DNA of 64,000 nucleotides, taken from positions 19,929 through 83,928 of the forward strand of contig JAZOQB010000011.1 of the NCBI GenBank assembly GCA_045655865.1, in the 5' to 3' direction. The position numbers and the translations under genes were made by a program. The notes under the pieces were generated by a model that made no database searches, had not been told where the DNA came from, and saw only the letters and a list, made by a program, of their open reading frames with translations. Shown in pieces: positions 43,881-51,191 of the stretch (positions are counted from its first letter, which is position 1; each line of letters opens with the position of its first letter). This DNA comes from RGIG5579 sp045655865 (lineage in GTDB: Bacteria; Bacillota; Clostridia; Oscillospirales; SIG627).

Positions 43881-43902
43881 AAAGGCATGGGCGGCAAAAC
43901 AA

Positions 43903-43942
43903 AAACGGTTACCAAGATCTTTTTGGCAACCGTTTGTTCTCG
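43903..43942 (-). terminator. Terminator of noc between the two parS sites
   Basis: The stem AAACGGTTACCAA / TTGGCAACCGTTT (one mismatch) gives a T-rich tail on the minus strand, about 60-90 bases past the noc stop. Confidence 0.75.
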
Positions 43943-43976
43943 GGACTGTTTTTGATCGGGAGGATCGGAGAGGGAA

Positions 43977-43992
43977 TGTTTCACGTGAAACA
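43977..43992. promoter_or_regulatory. parS: parS site
   Basis: A second exact TGTTTCACGTGAAACA copy abuts the noc stop codon, 112 bases from the first copy. Confidence 0.95.
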
Positions 43993-43994
43993 TT

Positions 43995-44828
43995 TTACTC
44001 CTTGCTGTATTTGGGAATGCGGATGGAATAGGAAATATAGCTCCCCTCCTCCTGTTTTTCCGCTTCAATGGAAAACCCGGCTTCCCGAATGGAGAAGATC
44101 GCCCGGTCCACGGAGTTGACGAAAAGCCGCACGTCCTTTACCAGTAGTCTTCGCACGGGCTTGGGGCGCATCTTCTCTTTATGTTGCAGGGAGATCATGA
44201 AATCGTCGGGACGGTCCAGAAGGGCGTCTACAAAGGTCTCGGTCTGGCGGACGTTGTAGCCTTTTTCCACAATGTACCGCAGGGCAAACAGGCGCATGGC
44301 CCCGTCTTGGATCCGGACCAGAGCCCGGGCGTGCCGGTAGCTTAAGGCGTTTTCCAAAATAAGGATCCTCTCCTCGGAGGTAAGCCTTAAGATGCGAAGC
44401 TTATTGGCAATGGTGCTCTGACTCTGACCTAGCCGTTCCGCCAGCTCGGTCTGGGTGTAATGAAAGTTTTTCAGGAGACGATCGATGGCGGTAGCTTCTT
44501 CGAACAGGTCCAGATCCTCCCGGATCAGATTTTCGATCAGGGCCAGTTCCGCTCCGATCTTGGGAGAGACCTCCGCCACCCGGCAAGGCACCGTTTCCAG
44601 ATCCAGCATTTTTGCCGCCCGAAGACGCCGCTCCCCGATGAGAAGCTCGTATTCTCCGCCCTTTTCCCGCACCGTGATGGGAGAGAGCATTCCGTAACGG
44701 GAGATGCTTTGGGCCAGGCGATGCATTTCCTCCCCGGAAAAGTTTTTCCGCGCTTGCCATGGATTGGGATAGATCTTGTCCGGCGGCAAAAAACAGATGT
44801 TTTCCGGTTTCTTTTTTCGTTTCCACAT
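43995..44828 (-). CDS. noc: ParB-family protein Noc (nucleoid occlusion)
   Basis: The 277-residue protein has the ParB/Noc CTPase region (KIYPNPWQARKNF, LLIGERRLRAAK, ALIENLIREDLDLFEEA), the helix-turn-helix YTQTELAERLGQSQSTIANKLRIL and a C-terminal dimer domain. Its place next to parAB fits Noc, which keeps division away from unsegregated DNA. The N-terminus before the CTPase core is only about 18 residues, so the amphipathic membrane helix of Bacillus Noc is short or absent. AAAGGAGCGAATTTTT precedes the ATG. It could instead be a second ParB-type regulator. Confidence 0.82.
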   Translation of the reverse strand: MWKRKKKPENICFLPPDKIYPNPWQARKNFSGEEMHRLAQSISRYGMLSPITVREKGGEYELLIGERRLRAAKMLDLETVPCRVAEVSPKIGAELALIENLIREDLDLFEEATAIDRLLKNFHYTQTELAERLGQSQSTIANKLRILRLTSEERILILENALSYRHARALVRIQDGAMRLFALRYIVEKGYNVRQTETFVDALLDRPDDFMISLQHKEKMRPKPVRRLLVKDVRLFVNSVDRAIFSIREAGFSIEAEKQEEGSYISYSIRIPKYSKE

Positions 44829-44976
44829 AAAAATTCGCTCCTTTCCCCAATAGGATACAAATTTTTACCTGCAAATTTTGCCAAAAGCTGTTGTCGTGTT
44901 TTGTCTGTTTTCCTCGAGAAAGCTCCCTTTTTTTCCAAGGGTGACAAAAGGTGGGGTCGCTGTGGGAGAAATGTCA

Positions 44977-45005
44977 TTGACCGACAGAGATTTTTGTGAT
45001 AGAAT
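44977..45005 (+). promoter_or_regulatory. Promoter of dnaD
   Basis: TTGACC (44977-44982), 17 bases, TAGAAT (45000-45005), upstream of the dnaD-dnaI pair. Confidence 0.8.
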
Positions 45006-45038
45006 ACTCTTGGAAACTTGTCCGATGAAGGAGACAGT

Positions 45039-46028
45039 ATGACCTACCGATTTGCAAAAAGCTACCCTGACGGCCTTTTGATGCTGCCGGGGGAGATTCT
45101 GGAAAAAATAGAAGACGTCAGCGAAACGGAATTGAAGATCCTTTTGATTGCAGCCCGGAGCCTTTCCAGGGGTGGCGCGGAGGAAGAGGAGTTGTGCGCG
45201 GCCCTGGAGGAAAACTATCCTCGGGAGACGGTGCTTTCCGCCCTTGCCTTTTGGCGGGGACGGGGGGTGCTGAAAAGCGACGCCCGCCGCGGAGAGACCC
45301 GTAAAGCCGTGCCTAAGACGCCCCTTCCGGAACAGCCCGTCCCGGACCCGGCACCGGCAAAAAAAGAGATCGATGCGGACGAGCTGCCCTTTTATTCCGC
45401 TCAGGACCTGGCAGACGCCACCCGGCGTCATCCTGCCTTTCAGGCGCTGGTCTCTTTTGCCGAGGAACGGCTGGAGACGGTGCTCAATCCCAGCGGTCTG
45501 GGTCGGCTCTACGCTTTTGTGGATTATTTGAAAATGCCCACGGACGTGATCATGCTGGTGATCGAGGACTGCGTCTCCCGGGACAAGAAAAGCCTTCGGT
45601 ACATTACGAAAATGCTCACCTCCTTCCAGGACGAGGGGATCGACACCTATGAAAAGGCAGAGGCCTTTTTCGTGTCCCGCAAAGAGAGCACTCTTTACGA
45701 AAAACACGTCCGGACTCTTTTTGGCCTGGGAGATCGAAAGCTTTCCAAGGCGGAGGGAGAAATGGTGGAGACCTGGCGCCGTAGCTTTCAGTTTGGCCGG
45801 GAGATGCTGGACGCCGCCTATGAAAAAACGGTGGCTTCCGCGAAGACCCCTTCCATAAAATATATGCATAAAATTTTGGAGAGTTGGTATCTTGCCGGTG
45901 CCACCACGCCCCAGGAAGCGGAAAAGAGCACGCAAAAGGGCCGGAGAGAAGAAGAAAAGGCGGAAAAAAGCTTTGACGCCCAGGAATTTTTCCAACAGGC
46001 GGTCTCCAAGGGAAGAAAAAATCTGTAA
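45039..46028 (+). CDS. dnaD: DnaD-domain primosome protein
   Basis: This 329-residue protein has a winged-helix N-terminal region (about 25-95), a Pro-rich linker (about 98-115), and a C-terminal DnaD/DnaB_2 domain with VDYLKMPTDVIMLVIEDC. A second helical module resembles the same domain around SIKYMHKILESWY, the YxxxILxxW motif. It acts with DnaI to load the replicative helicase. The start at 45039 has GAAGGAGACAGT upstream. The dnaI gene follows after 9 bases. Confidence 0.9.
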   Translation: MTYRFAKSYPDGLLMLPGEILEKIEDVSETELKILLIAARSLSRGGAEEEELCAALEENYPRETVLSALAFWRGRGVLKSDARRGETRKAVPKTPLPEQPVPDPAPAKKEIDADELPFYSAQDLADATRRHPAFQALVSFAEERLETVLNPSGLGRLYAFVDYLKMPTDVIMLVIEDCVSRDKKSLRYITKMLTSFQDEGIDTYEKAEAFFVSRKESTLYEKHVRTLFGLGDRKLSKAEGEMVETWRRSFQFGREMLDAAYEKTVASAKTPSIKYMHKILESWYLAGATTPQEAEKSTQKGRREEEKAEKSFDAQEFFQQAVSKGRKNL

Positions 46029-46037
46029 GAGGTTTGT

Positions 46038-47018
46038 ATGTTTGGATCGAATGTATTTCAAGAGGTAAACGACCGTTTTCAGGAGCGGCGTGACCGGGAA
46101 GAGGCTCTGGCCAAGGACCGCACCCTGGAGGCAGAAGGGAAAAATCCGCTTCTGAAAGAGACGGGGAAACTCATGCGCGGGATCGGTCTGCGCGTCCTTG
46201 AAATTTCCATGCAAGGCGGCCCCCGGCTTTCGGAACGGATGGAAAAGCTGAAAGCGGAACAAAAGGCGCTGGTTTTGCGCTACGGGGATCTTTTGGAAGA
46301 AATGGGCTATCCCCGTGATTATACCAAGGTTCGGCGAGTTTGCGAAAAATGCCAGGATTCCGGCTTTGCAGACGGGAAAATGTGCGCCTGCATGAAAAAA
46401 GAGGTGGTTTTGGCCGGGTATCGCAATTCCGGTGTGGGAAAGCTTTTGGAAAAACAGCGCTTTGACAATTTTGACCTATCTTTTTATTCCACCGCCCTTC
46501 TGGAGGATCAGCGTTACAGCCCTCGGGACGTGATGGCGGAGATCCTCGGCCGTTGCCGGGAATATGCGGATACCTTTTCCACCGACTCCCCTTCCCTTCT
46601 CTTTATTGGGGGAACGGGTCTGGGGAAGACCCATCTGTCCAGCGCCATTGCAGGAAAGGTGATCGAAAAGGGATTTGACGTGGTGTACGAGACCGCCTCG
46701 GGCGCCGCCGCCATCTTTGAAAAAGAGCGTTTCCGTTCGGAAGAAGAGGCCAGTGGCACTGCCCGTCTGTTTGACGCGGAGCTTTTGATCTTGGATGATC
46801 TGGGGACCGAGCCGGTTACCGGCGCCACCTCTTCGGCCATCTATCGCTTGATCAATCATCGGGCGTCCATTTTGGGAAAGCCCACCATCATCAGCACCAA
46901 TTTAAGCTACCGTCAGCTGGAGAAGCAGTACGATACGGCGACCCTTTCCCGATTGCTGGGAGAATTTGAAGTCAAGCTCTTTCAGGGCTCTGACATTCGC
47001 ATGGCAAAGCTAAAGTAA
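46038..47018 (+). CDS. dnaI: DnaI/DnaC-like helicase loader ATPase
   Basis: The 326-residue AAA+ protein has a helical N-terminal domain, a zinc-cluster region (CEKCQDSGFADGKMCACMKK), Walker A FIGGTGLGKTHLSSAIA and Walker B LLILDDLGTEP, then the arginine-finger region SRLLGEFEVKLFQG. Such loaders place DnaB/DnaC-type helicases on ssDNA. It completes the primosome pair with dnaD. AGAGGTTTGT is the likely ribosome site. Confidence 0.92.
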   Translation: MFGSNVFQEVNDRFQERRDREEALAKDRTLEAEGKNPLLKETGKLMRGIGLRVLEISMQGGPRLSERMEKLKAEQKALVLRYGDLLEEMGYPRDYTKVRRVCEKCQDSGFADGKMCACMKKEVVLAGYRNSGVGKLLEKQRFDNFDLSFYSTALLEDQRYSPRDVMAEILGRCREYADTFSTDSPSLLFIGGTGLGKTHLSSAIAGKVIEKGFDVVYETASGAAAIFEKERFRSEEEASGTARLFDAELLILDDLGTEPVTGATSSAIYRLINHRASILGKPTIISTNLSYRQLEKQYDTATLSRLLGEFEVKLFQGSDIRMAKLK

Positions 47019-47023
47019 AAGCG

Positions 47024-47056
47024 TGGGCGCGGTGTGCCGGTGGCATGCCGCGCCCA
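47024..47056. terminator. GC-rich hairpin after dnaI
   Basis: A strong stem, GGGCGCGG ... CCGCGCCC with an inner GTGCC/GGCAT pairing, follows the dnaI stop. On the plus strand it is followed by A5, not a T run, so termination by this hairpin is uncertain. Confidence 0.45.
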
Positions 47057-47072
47057 AAAAGCAGGGCTTCTT

Positions 47073-47105
47073 CCAAGAGGCACGGTTGCCCCAAGAGGCA
47101 CGGTT
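47073..47105 (+). repeat. Tandem direct repeat, two copies
   Basis: CCAAGAGGCACGGTT occurs at 47073-47087 and again at 47091-47105, an 18-base period. It lies between the dnaI hairpin and the infC promoter. Confidence 0.75.
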
Positions 47106-47146
47106 TTCCTTTGAAAAAATTTTCCAATAAAATTTTCGCATATCTC

Positions 47147-47175
47147 TTGACAAATCCCGACGGCTCTGGTAAAAT
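47147..47175 (+). promoter_or_regulatory. Promoter of infC-rpmI-rplT
   Basis: TTGACA (47147-47152), 17 bases, TAAAAT (47170-47175). Confidence 0.85.
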
Positions 47176-47182
47176 GGTCGGG

Positions 47183-47300
47183 CGAAAAAGAAGTAGAACG
47201 ATCCCGTTCTCACCTGCCGGCAAAGCCAGGCAGTGTTGATAGATTGCCTGTTTGGGCGAATTTGTGCGGGGGAGTTCTCTCGCATTTTTTATTTTTGATT
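47183..47300 (+). promoter_or_regulatory. Ribosomal protein L20 leader with attenuator
   Basis: The leader between the promoter and infC folds into AGAAC/GTTCT, then CAGGCA/TGCCTG (47227-47250), then a hairpin TGCG...CGCA (47264-47284) followed by T6ATTTTT that looks like a transcription attenuator. L20 leaders of Firmicutes sit at this place and let L20 repress its own operon. The order fits; a covariance search was not possible. Confidence 0.65.
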
Positions 47301-47317
47301 TTTGGAGGTGCTTTCAC

Positions 47318-47839
47318 ATAGCCGCAAAGGAAATGACCATCAATGAGAAAATCAAGGCCCCCGAGGTAAGAGTCATTGCTTCGGACGGTAGCCAGCTTGG
47401 CGTGATGAAGACCGCCCGCGCCCTGGAGATGGCCTATGATCAGGGCATGGATCTGGTGGAAATGAACGCCAGCGGTCCCACTCCCGTTTGCAAGATCATG
47501 GATTACGGCAAATACCGTTTTGATCGCAGCAAGAAGGAAAAGGAATCCCGCAAAAAGCAGGTGACCGTAGAGGTAAAGGAGATCAAGTTTTCCTGCCGCA
47601 TCGGCCAGCATGATTTTGACACGAAGATTTCCCACGCACGCCGCTTTCTCACCGGGGGCAACAAAGTGAAGATGACCATTGTGTTCTCCGGCCGTGAAAT
47701 GAACAACACCCAGCGCGGTGTCGACCTGATGGAACAGATCGCCAAGGTGGTGGAGGAAGTGGGGACCGTGGAAAAGAAGCCCCATTTGGAAGGTCGTTTT
47801 ATGACAATGTTTGTTGCACCTAAAAAAAATAATCAGTAA
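47318..47839 (+). CDS. infC: Translation initiation factor IF-3 (AUA start)
   Basis: The 173-residue IF-3 binds the 30S subunit and checks start codon pairing. It has the N-terminal INEKIKAPEVRVIASDG, the KIMDYGKYRFD linker region and the C-terminal HDFDTKISHARRFL. The only in-frame ATG at 47333 is 24 bases from GGAGG (47304-47308). An in-frame ATA at 47318 is 9 bases from it and gives IAAKEMTINEK, the family N-terminus. infC is known to use rare starts (AUU in Bacillus and E. coli) so that IF-3 limits its own translation. Hence the start is called at 47318. Confidence 0.93.
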   Translation: MAAKEMTINEKIKAPEVRVIASDGSQLGVMKTARALEMAYDQGMDLVEMNASGPTPVCKIMDYGKYRFDRSKKEKESRKKQVTVEVKEIKFSCRIGQHDFDTKISHARRFLTGGNKVKMTIVFSGREMNNTQRGVDLMEQIAKVVEEVGTVEKKPHLEGRFMTMFVAPKKNNQ

Positions 47840-47854
47840 AGGAAGAGTAGAGAC

Positions 47855-48052
47855 ATGGCAAAGATCCGTACGCACAAGGCGTCCGCCAAACGGTTTTCCG
47901 TTACCAAAAACGGTAAAGTGAAAATGACCCAGCAGGGCCGCAGACACCAGGTTCACCTGAAGACCACCAAGCGCAAGAGAGCGCTGCGCAAAGCCGCTTA
48001 TATTTCGGATTGCAACGCGAAGAACATTAAAAAGCTCATTCCCTACGCATAA
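47855..48052 (+). CDS. rpmI: Ribosomal protein L35
   Basis: The 65-residue basic protein reads MAKIRTHKASAKRFSVT and ends KKLIPYA, as L35 does. It lies between infC and rplT in the standard operon, with GGAAGAG upstream. Confidence 0.97.
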   Translation: MAKIRTHKASAKRFSVTKNGKVKMTQQGRRHQVHLKTTKRKRALRKAAYISDCNAKNIKKLIPYA

Positions 48053-48103
48053 ATTCAGGGAAAATCAAAGAAAGGATAAGCGTTTTGAACGCAGAGTGTT
48101 TCT

Positions 48104-48457
48104 ATGGCAAGAATTAAATTTGCAAAAGTGACCCGTGCAAGAAGAAAGAAAGTTTTGAAGGCCGCAAAAGGCTATTGGGGTGCCAAGAGCAAGCATTTTA
48201 AGATGGCCAAACAGGCCGTGATGAAGAGCGGAAACTACGCATTCATCGGCAGAAAGGCCAAGAAGAGAGATTTTCGCAAGCTCTGGATCACCAGAATTTC
48301 CGCTCAGGCTAAGGTGTGTGGAATGAACTACTCCACCTTCATGAACGGACTGAAAAAGGCAGGGATCACCCTGAACCGCAAAATGCTCGCTGATCTTGCA
48401 GTGAACGACAAAGCCGCTTTCGCCGCTCTGGTGGAGAAAGCCAAGGCAGCAAAATAA
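48104..48457 (+). CDS. rplT: Ribosomal protein L20
   Basis: The 117-residue rRNA-binding protein has KVTRARRKKVLKAAKGYWG, YAFIGRKAKKRDFRKLWI and a helical C-terminus. It also probably represses this operon through the leader. A strong terminator follows directly. The upstream ribosome site is weak (AAAGGATAAG is further away), so coupling or a non-standard site may act. Confidence 0.97.
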   Translation: MARIKFAKVTRARRKKVLKAAKGYWGAKSKHFKMAKQAVMKSGNYAFIGRKAKKRDFRKLWITRISAQAKVCGMNYSTFMNGLKKAGITLNRKMLADLAVNDKAAFAALVEKAKAAK

Positions 48458-48464
48458 GTAAGGA

Positions 48465-48499
48465 AGATCCTGCAAGTGATTGCAGGATCTTTTTGCTTT
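48465..48499 (+). terminator. Terminator after rplT
   Basis: An 11-base-pair stem AGATCCTGCAA / TTGCAGGATCT with a GTGA loop and T5GCT4. The next gene starts five bases past its T run. Confidence 0.9.
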
Positions 48500-48503
48500 T
48501 CTC

Positions 48504-49055
48504 ATGGCAATGTTGAACAATCAGGCAAAAGAGGAGATCCTCTCATATCTTGACCAAAAAGGGATTCCCTATCGGATCTTTTCCCACGAAAAAACGGATC
48601 TGTTATGGGAAAAATTGCAAAACGACCGGAAACATGGCATCGTTTCCGCCGCCCATTGCAAAAATCTGGTCCTTTGCAACCGATCCCGGACCCGGTTTTA
48701 TCTTTTGACCATGGCTTTCGGAAAGCGCTTTCAGACCGGCCCCGTTTCCCGGCAAATGGGCAGCGGACGGCTGAATTTTGCCTCGGATGAGGACTTGGCC
48801 AGGCTTCTTTGCGCCCGGCCCGGTATGGTCAGCCCTTTGGAGCTGATCTTTGATAAAAACAAAGAGCTTTCCTTTTTCATGGACCGGGACCTTGCCCGGG
48901 CCCCCCGGCTGTGCTTTCACCCTGCAGACGAGACGGCCACGGTGGTGCTGGAACAACAGGATTTCTTTGACGCCTTTCTCCCGACGCTGTCAGTGGTGCC
49001 GGGATTTGTAACCATTCCGCCACCGGCGGAAAACGGAGGCTTGGATGAACGATAA
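48504..49055 (+). CDS. YbaK/ProX-like prolyl-tRNA deacylase domain protein
   Basis: The 183-residue protein matches the YbaK/ProX editing fold: YLDQKGIPYRIFSHEKTD, HCKNLVLCNRSRTRFYLL, GRLNFASDEDLARLL, GMVSPLELIFDK, FFMDRDL and a C-terminal TATVVLEQQDF. Such free-standing editors remove mischarged amino acids from tRNA-Pro. The ATG at 48504 is chosen for the family N-terminus, but no ribosome site is visible because the rplT terminator fills the upstream sequence. MLNNQ (48510) is an alternative. It overlaps the next gene by 11 bases. Confidence 0.83.
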   Translation: MAMLNNQAKEEILSYLDQKGIPYRIFSHEKTDLLWEKLQNDRKHGIVSAAHCKNLVLCNRSRTRFYLLTMAFGKRFQTGPVSRQMGSGRLNFASDEDLARLLCARPGMVSPLELIFDKNKELSFFMDRDLARAPRLCFHPADETATVVLEQQDFFDAFLPTLSVVPGFVTIPPPAENGGLDER

Positions 49056-49512
49056 AACAAGAAAATGGGTCCGAGACGTGACCTTTACCACCTGTCTTTC
49101 CTTTTTGTGCATCAGCTTTTTGTATATCGGTATGATCGCGCTGTTCTCTCAGGGAGAGGACGGAGGAGAACAGACTCTGTTCCAGTTTTTCAGCTATCTA
49201 TTTCAAAAGCTCTTTTTCTGCGTATTTCCCTTTTCTCTGTGCCTGGGCTTTGCCAATCGCATCTTTGACGGGAAAGGCCACCGGACAATTCTTCGCCTGG
49301 TCCACTTTCTTATTACCTTCGCAGCTTATTTTATCTTTATGGATCTGGTATTCAATCTGATGCTGGAGGACGGACAGGTTCCCACCGGTCTGATCATCCG
49401 CCACACGATCCCCTTTTTCGTGTTCTATCCCCTCACCCTTGGCGTGACGGCCTTGGGAAGAGCGCTTTTCCTGCCCAAAGAAGCAAAATCCATGAAAAGC
49501 ATTTTAGACTAA
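49045..49512 (+). CDS. Predicted four-helix membrane protein
   Basis: The 155-residue protein has hydrophobic segments at about 12-35, 52-75, 82-105 and 118-140, as in DUF3021-like proteins. The match is by layout only. It overlaps the deacylase gene by 11 bases and precedes another membrane gene by 35 bases. The function is unknown. Confidence 0.7.
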   Translation: MNDKTRKWVRDVTFTTCLSFLCISFLYIGMIALFSQGEDGGEQTLFQFFSYLFQKLFFCVFPFSLCLGFANRIFDGKGHRTILRLVHFLITFAAYFIFMDLVFNLMLEDGQVPTGLIIRHTIPFFVFYPLTLGVTALGRALFLPKEAKSMKSILD

Positions 49513-49547
49513 AGGAGCTTGGATCCGTTTTGTAAGGAGGTGTTTAT

Positions 49548-50042
49548 ATGGCTCGAAATTTCGCACAACTGGTGTTTTGGATCTACGGTTTGTTTCTCGT
49601 GGCAACGTCCCGTCGGGTGATCGCTTCCGTTTTGAAAAGAAAGATCACACCCCGCGCCTTTCGTCAAGGACAGCGTGGGAAGGTCAATTCCTTTTTATAC
49701 TTGCGTCACCGAGGCGTCATGCCGCCGTTTCTCTTTTGGATGAACGCCGTTTCCGTGGGGCTTTTGGCCGCTTCCCTTCTCTTACATCTTCTGATCGGCT
49801 GGTTTTCTTTTGCCGGGCTTTTCATGAAGATCTTCAATTCACTGGTGCTACTTACCACCTCTCTGCAGGCCGCTACGCTTTCTGTGGCGGATAACCTTCT
49901 GCGCTTTCATGAGCCCTTCTTTATATACCGGGTGGACGAGGATCCTGCCACCTCCCGCGCCTTTGCTTCCTCCATTTGGGATGGGGTGTTGTATCTTCTG
50001 CTCCCCTTCCTTATGATTCTGTGCAACTTTTTGGCGCTGTAG
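49548..50042 (+). CDS. Predicted membrane protein of unknown function
   Basis: The 164-residue product has a hydrophobic N-terminal segment, a basic loop (VLKRKITPRAFRQGQRGK), two central helices (about 65-110) and a C-terminal helix. TAAGGAGGTGTTTAT precedes the ATG, so it is well translated. I do not recognise the family. Confidence 0.72.
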   Translation: MARNFAQLVFWIYGLFLVATSRRVIASVLKRKITPRAFRQGQRGKVNSFLYLRHRGVMPPFLFWMNAVSVGLLAASLLLHLLIGWFSFAGLFMKIFNSLVLLTTSLQAATLSVADNLLRFHEPFFIYRVDEDPATSRAFASSIWDGVLYLLLPFLMILCNFLAL

Positions 50043-50073
50043 ATCGCAGAGCGTGTTTGCCCTGCGCCCTTTG

Positions 50074-50102
50074 TTGACAATACAGGGGCGGGAGAATATA
50101 AT
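50074..50102 (+). promoter_or_regulatory. Promoter of cysE
   Basis: TTGACA (50074-50079), 17 bases, TATAAT (50097-50102), a consensus sigmaA promoter. Confidence 0.9.
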
Positions 50103-50134
50103 AAACAAGTAGATTGATGCAAGGGAGAGATGGG

Positions 50135-50977
50135 ATGAAACTGGAAGAGATTCAAAACGCCCTGGACCGGGCAGGTTCCCGGGAGGGCGCGGTGTGGGCT
50201 GAGGCAAAAAGCGCAGTTCTTGATCGAAAAGAGGTCATTGATCTGGTCAAAGATCTCCAGTCCCTTCTGTTTCCGGGATATTTTCGGAGCGCATCGGTTA
50301 CCCGGGAGGGCCTTGAGGGAATCCGACTTCTTGAAAAGGTTCGTTCCCGGCTGCTTTCCCTTCTGGAGAACGTGGCACGTTTCCGGGAGGTGACCTTTTC
50401 CCCAAAAGAGGCCGCCGACGCCTTTTTGGAGAGACTGCCTGGCATCAAGAGCCTTTTGATCAAGGACGTTCAGGCCATTTACGAAGGAGACCCTGCGGCC
50501 AAGAGCCAGGAGGAGGTCCTTCTTTGCTATCCCGGTTTTTACGCCATTTCTATTTTCCGCCTGGCCCACGAGCTCTACACTTTAAAGGTTCCGCTTTTGC
50601 CCCGGATCATGACGGAATTTGCCCATGAAAAGACCGGAATCGACATCCACGCCGGCGCTCAGATCGGCGAGTATTTCTGCATCGATCACGGAACCGGGAT
50701 CGTGGTGGGAGAGACCACCGTCATCGGAGACCACGTCAAGCTTTACCAGGGCGTGACCTTGGGCGCCAAGAGCTTTGAGCTGGATGAAAACGGCAATCCC
50801 ATCAAAAACATCAAACGCCATCCCAACATCGGCAGCCACGTGGTCATCTACGCCAACGCCACCATTTTGGGAGGCAATACCACCGTGGGCGACGGGTGCG
50901 TGATCGGCGCTTCCGTTTGGCTTACAAGATCGGTGGAAGCGGGAAAGACGCTGTATTATACCCCGCCCCAAAAGTAA
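50135..50977 (+). CDS. cysE: Serine O-acetyltransferase
   Basis: The 280-residue enzyme makes O-acetylserine for cysteine synthesis. It has a long helical N-terminal domain (about 1-170), AHELYTLKVPLLPRIMTEFAHEKTGIDIHAGA, then the left-handed beta-helix with the active-site FCIDHGTGIVVGETTVIGDHVKLYQGVTLG. Its length fits the long EpsC-type of Firmicutes. The start at 50135 is preferred because the upstream frame begins too near the -10 box; AAGGGAGAG lies upstream. No sulphur or T-box leader was recognised. Confidence 0.93.
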   Translation: MKLEEIQNALDRAGSREGAVWAEAKSAVLDRKEVIDLVKDLQSLLFPGYFRSASVTREGLEGIRLLEKVRSRLLSLLENVARFREVTFSPKEAADAFLERLPGIKSLLIKDVQAIYEGDPAAKSQEEVLLCYPGFYAISIFRLAHELYTLKVPLLPRIMTEFAHEKTGIDIHAGAQIGEYFCIDHGTGIVVGETTVIGDHVKLYQGVTLGAKSFELDENGNPIKNIKRHPNIGSHVVIYANATILGGNTTVGDGCVIGASVWLTRSVEAGKTLYYTPPQK

Positions 50978-51034
50978 AAAGCCCGGACTTTTCGCCGCTG
51001 TGCCAAAGTCGGGTGCCGATGCTGCTTTGTAAAT

Positions 51035-51080
51035 AAGAGTGCCGGAGCTCATCTCTCGGGCACTCTTTGTTTCTGTTTTG
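51035..51080 (+). terminator. Terminator after cysE
   Basis: The stem AAGAGTGCC / GGCACTCTT with a 15-base loop (inner GAG/CTC pairing) is followed by a T-rich tract. A further hairpin (CCCGGACTTT / AAAGTCGGG) lies at 50982-51013. Confidence 0.75.
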
Positions 51081-51191
51081 CCCCTTGGCGTGGGAGGATC
51101 CTGTCTGGTCATATAAAATTATACGGTTTTGGACATTTCCATATGTTCAGAAAAGAGCTATACTGAAAAAAAGAAAGGGAGGGGAGTATCC

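Noticed and set aside
44865..46262. 465-residue minus-strand frame
   Set aside because: It is antisense to dnaD and part of dnaI, both with clear domains and a consensus promoter.
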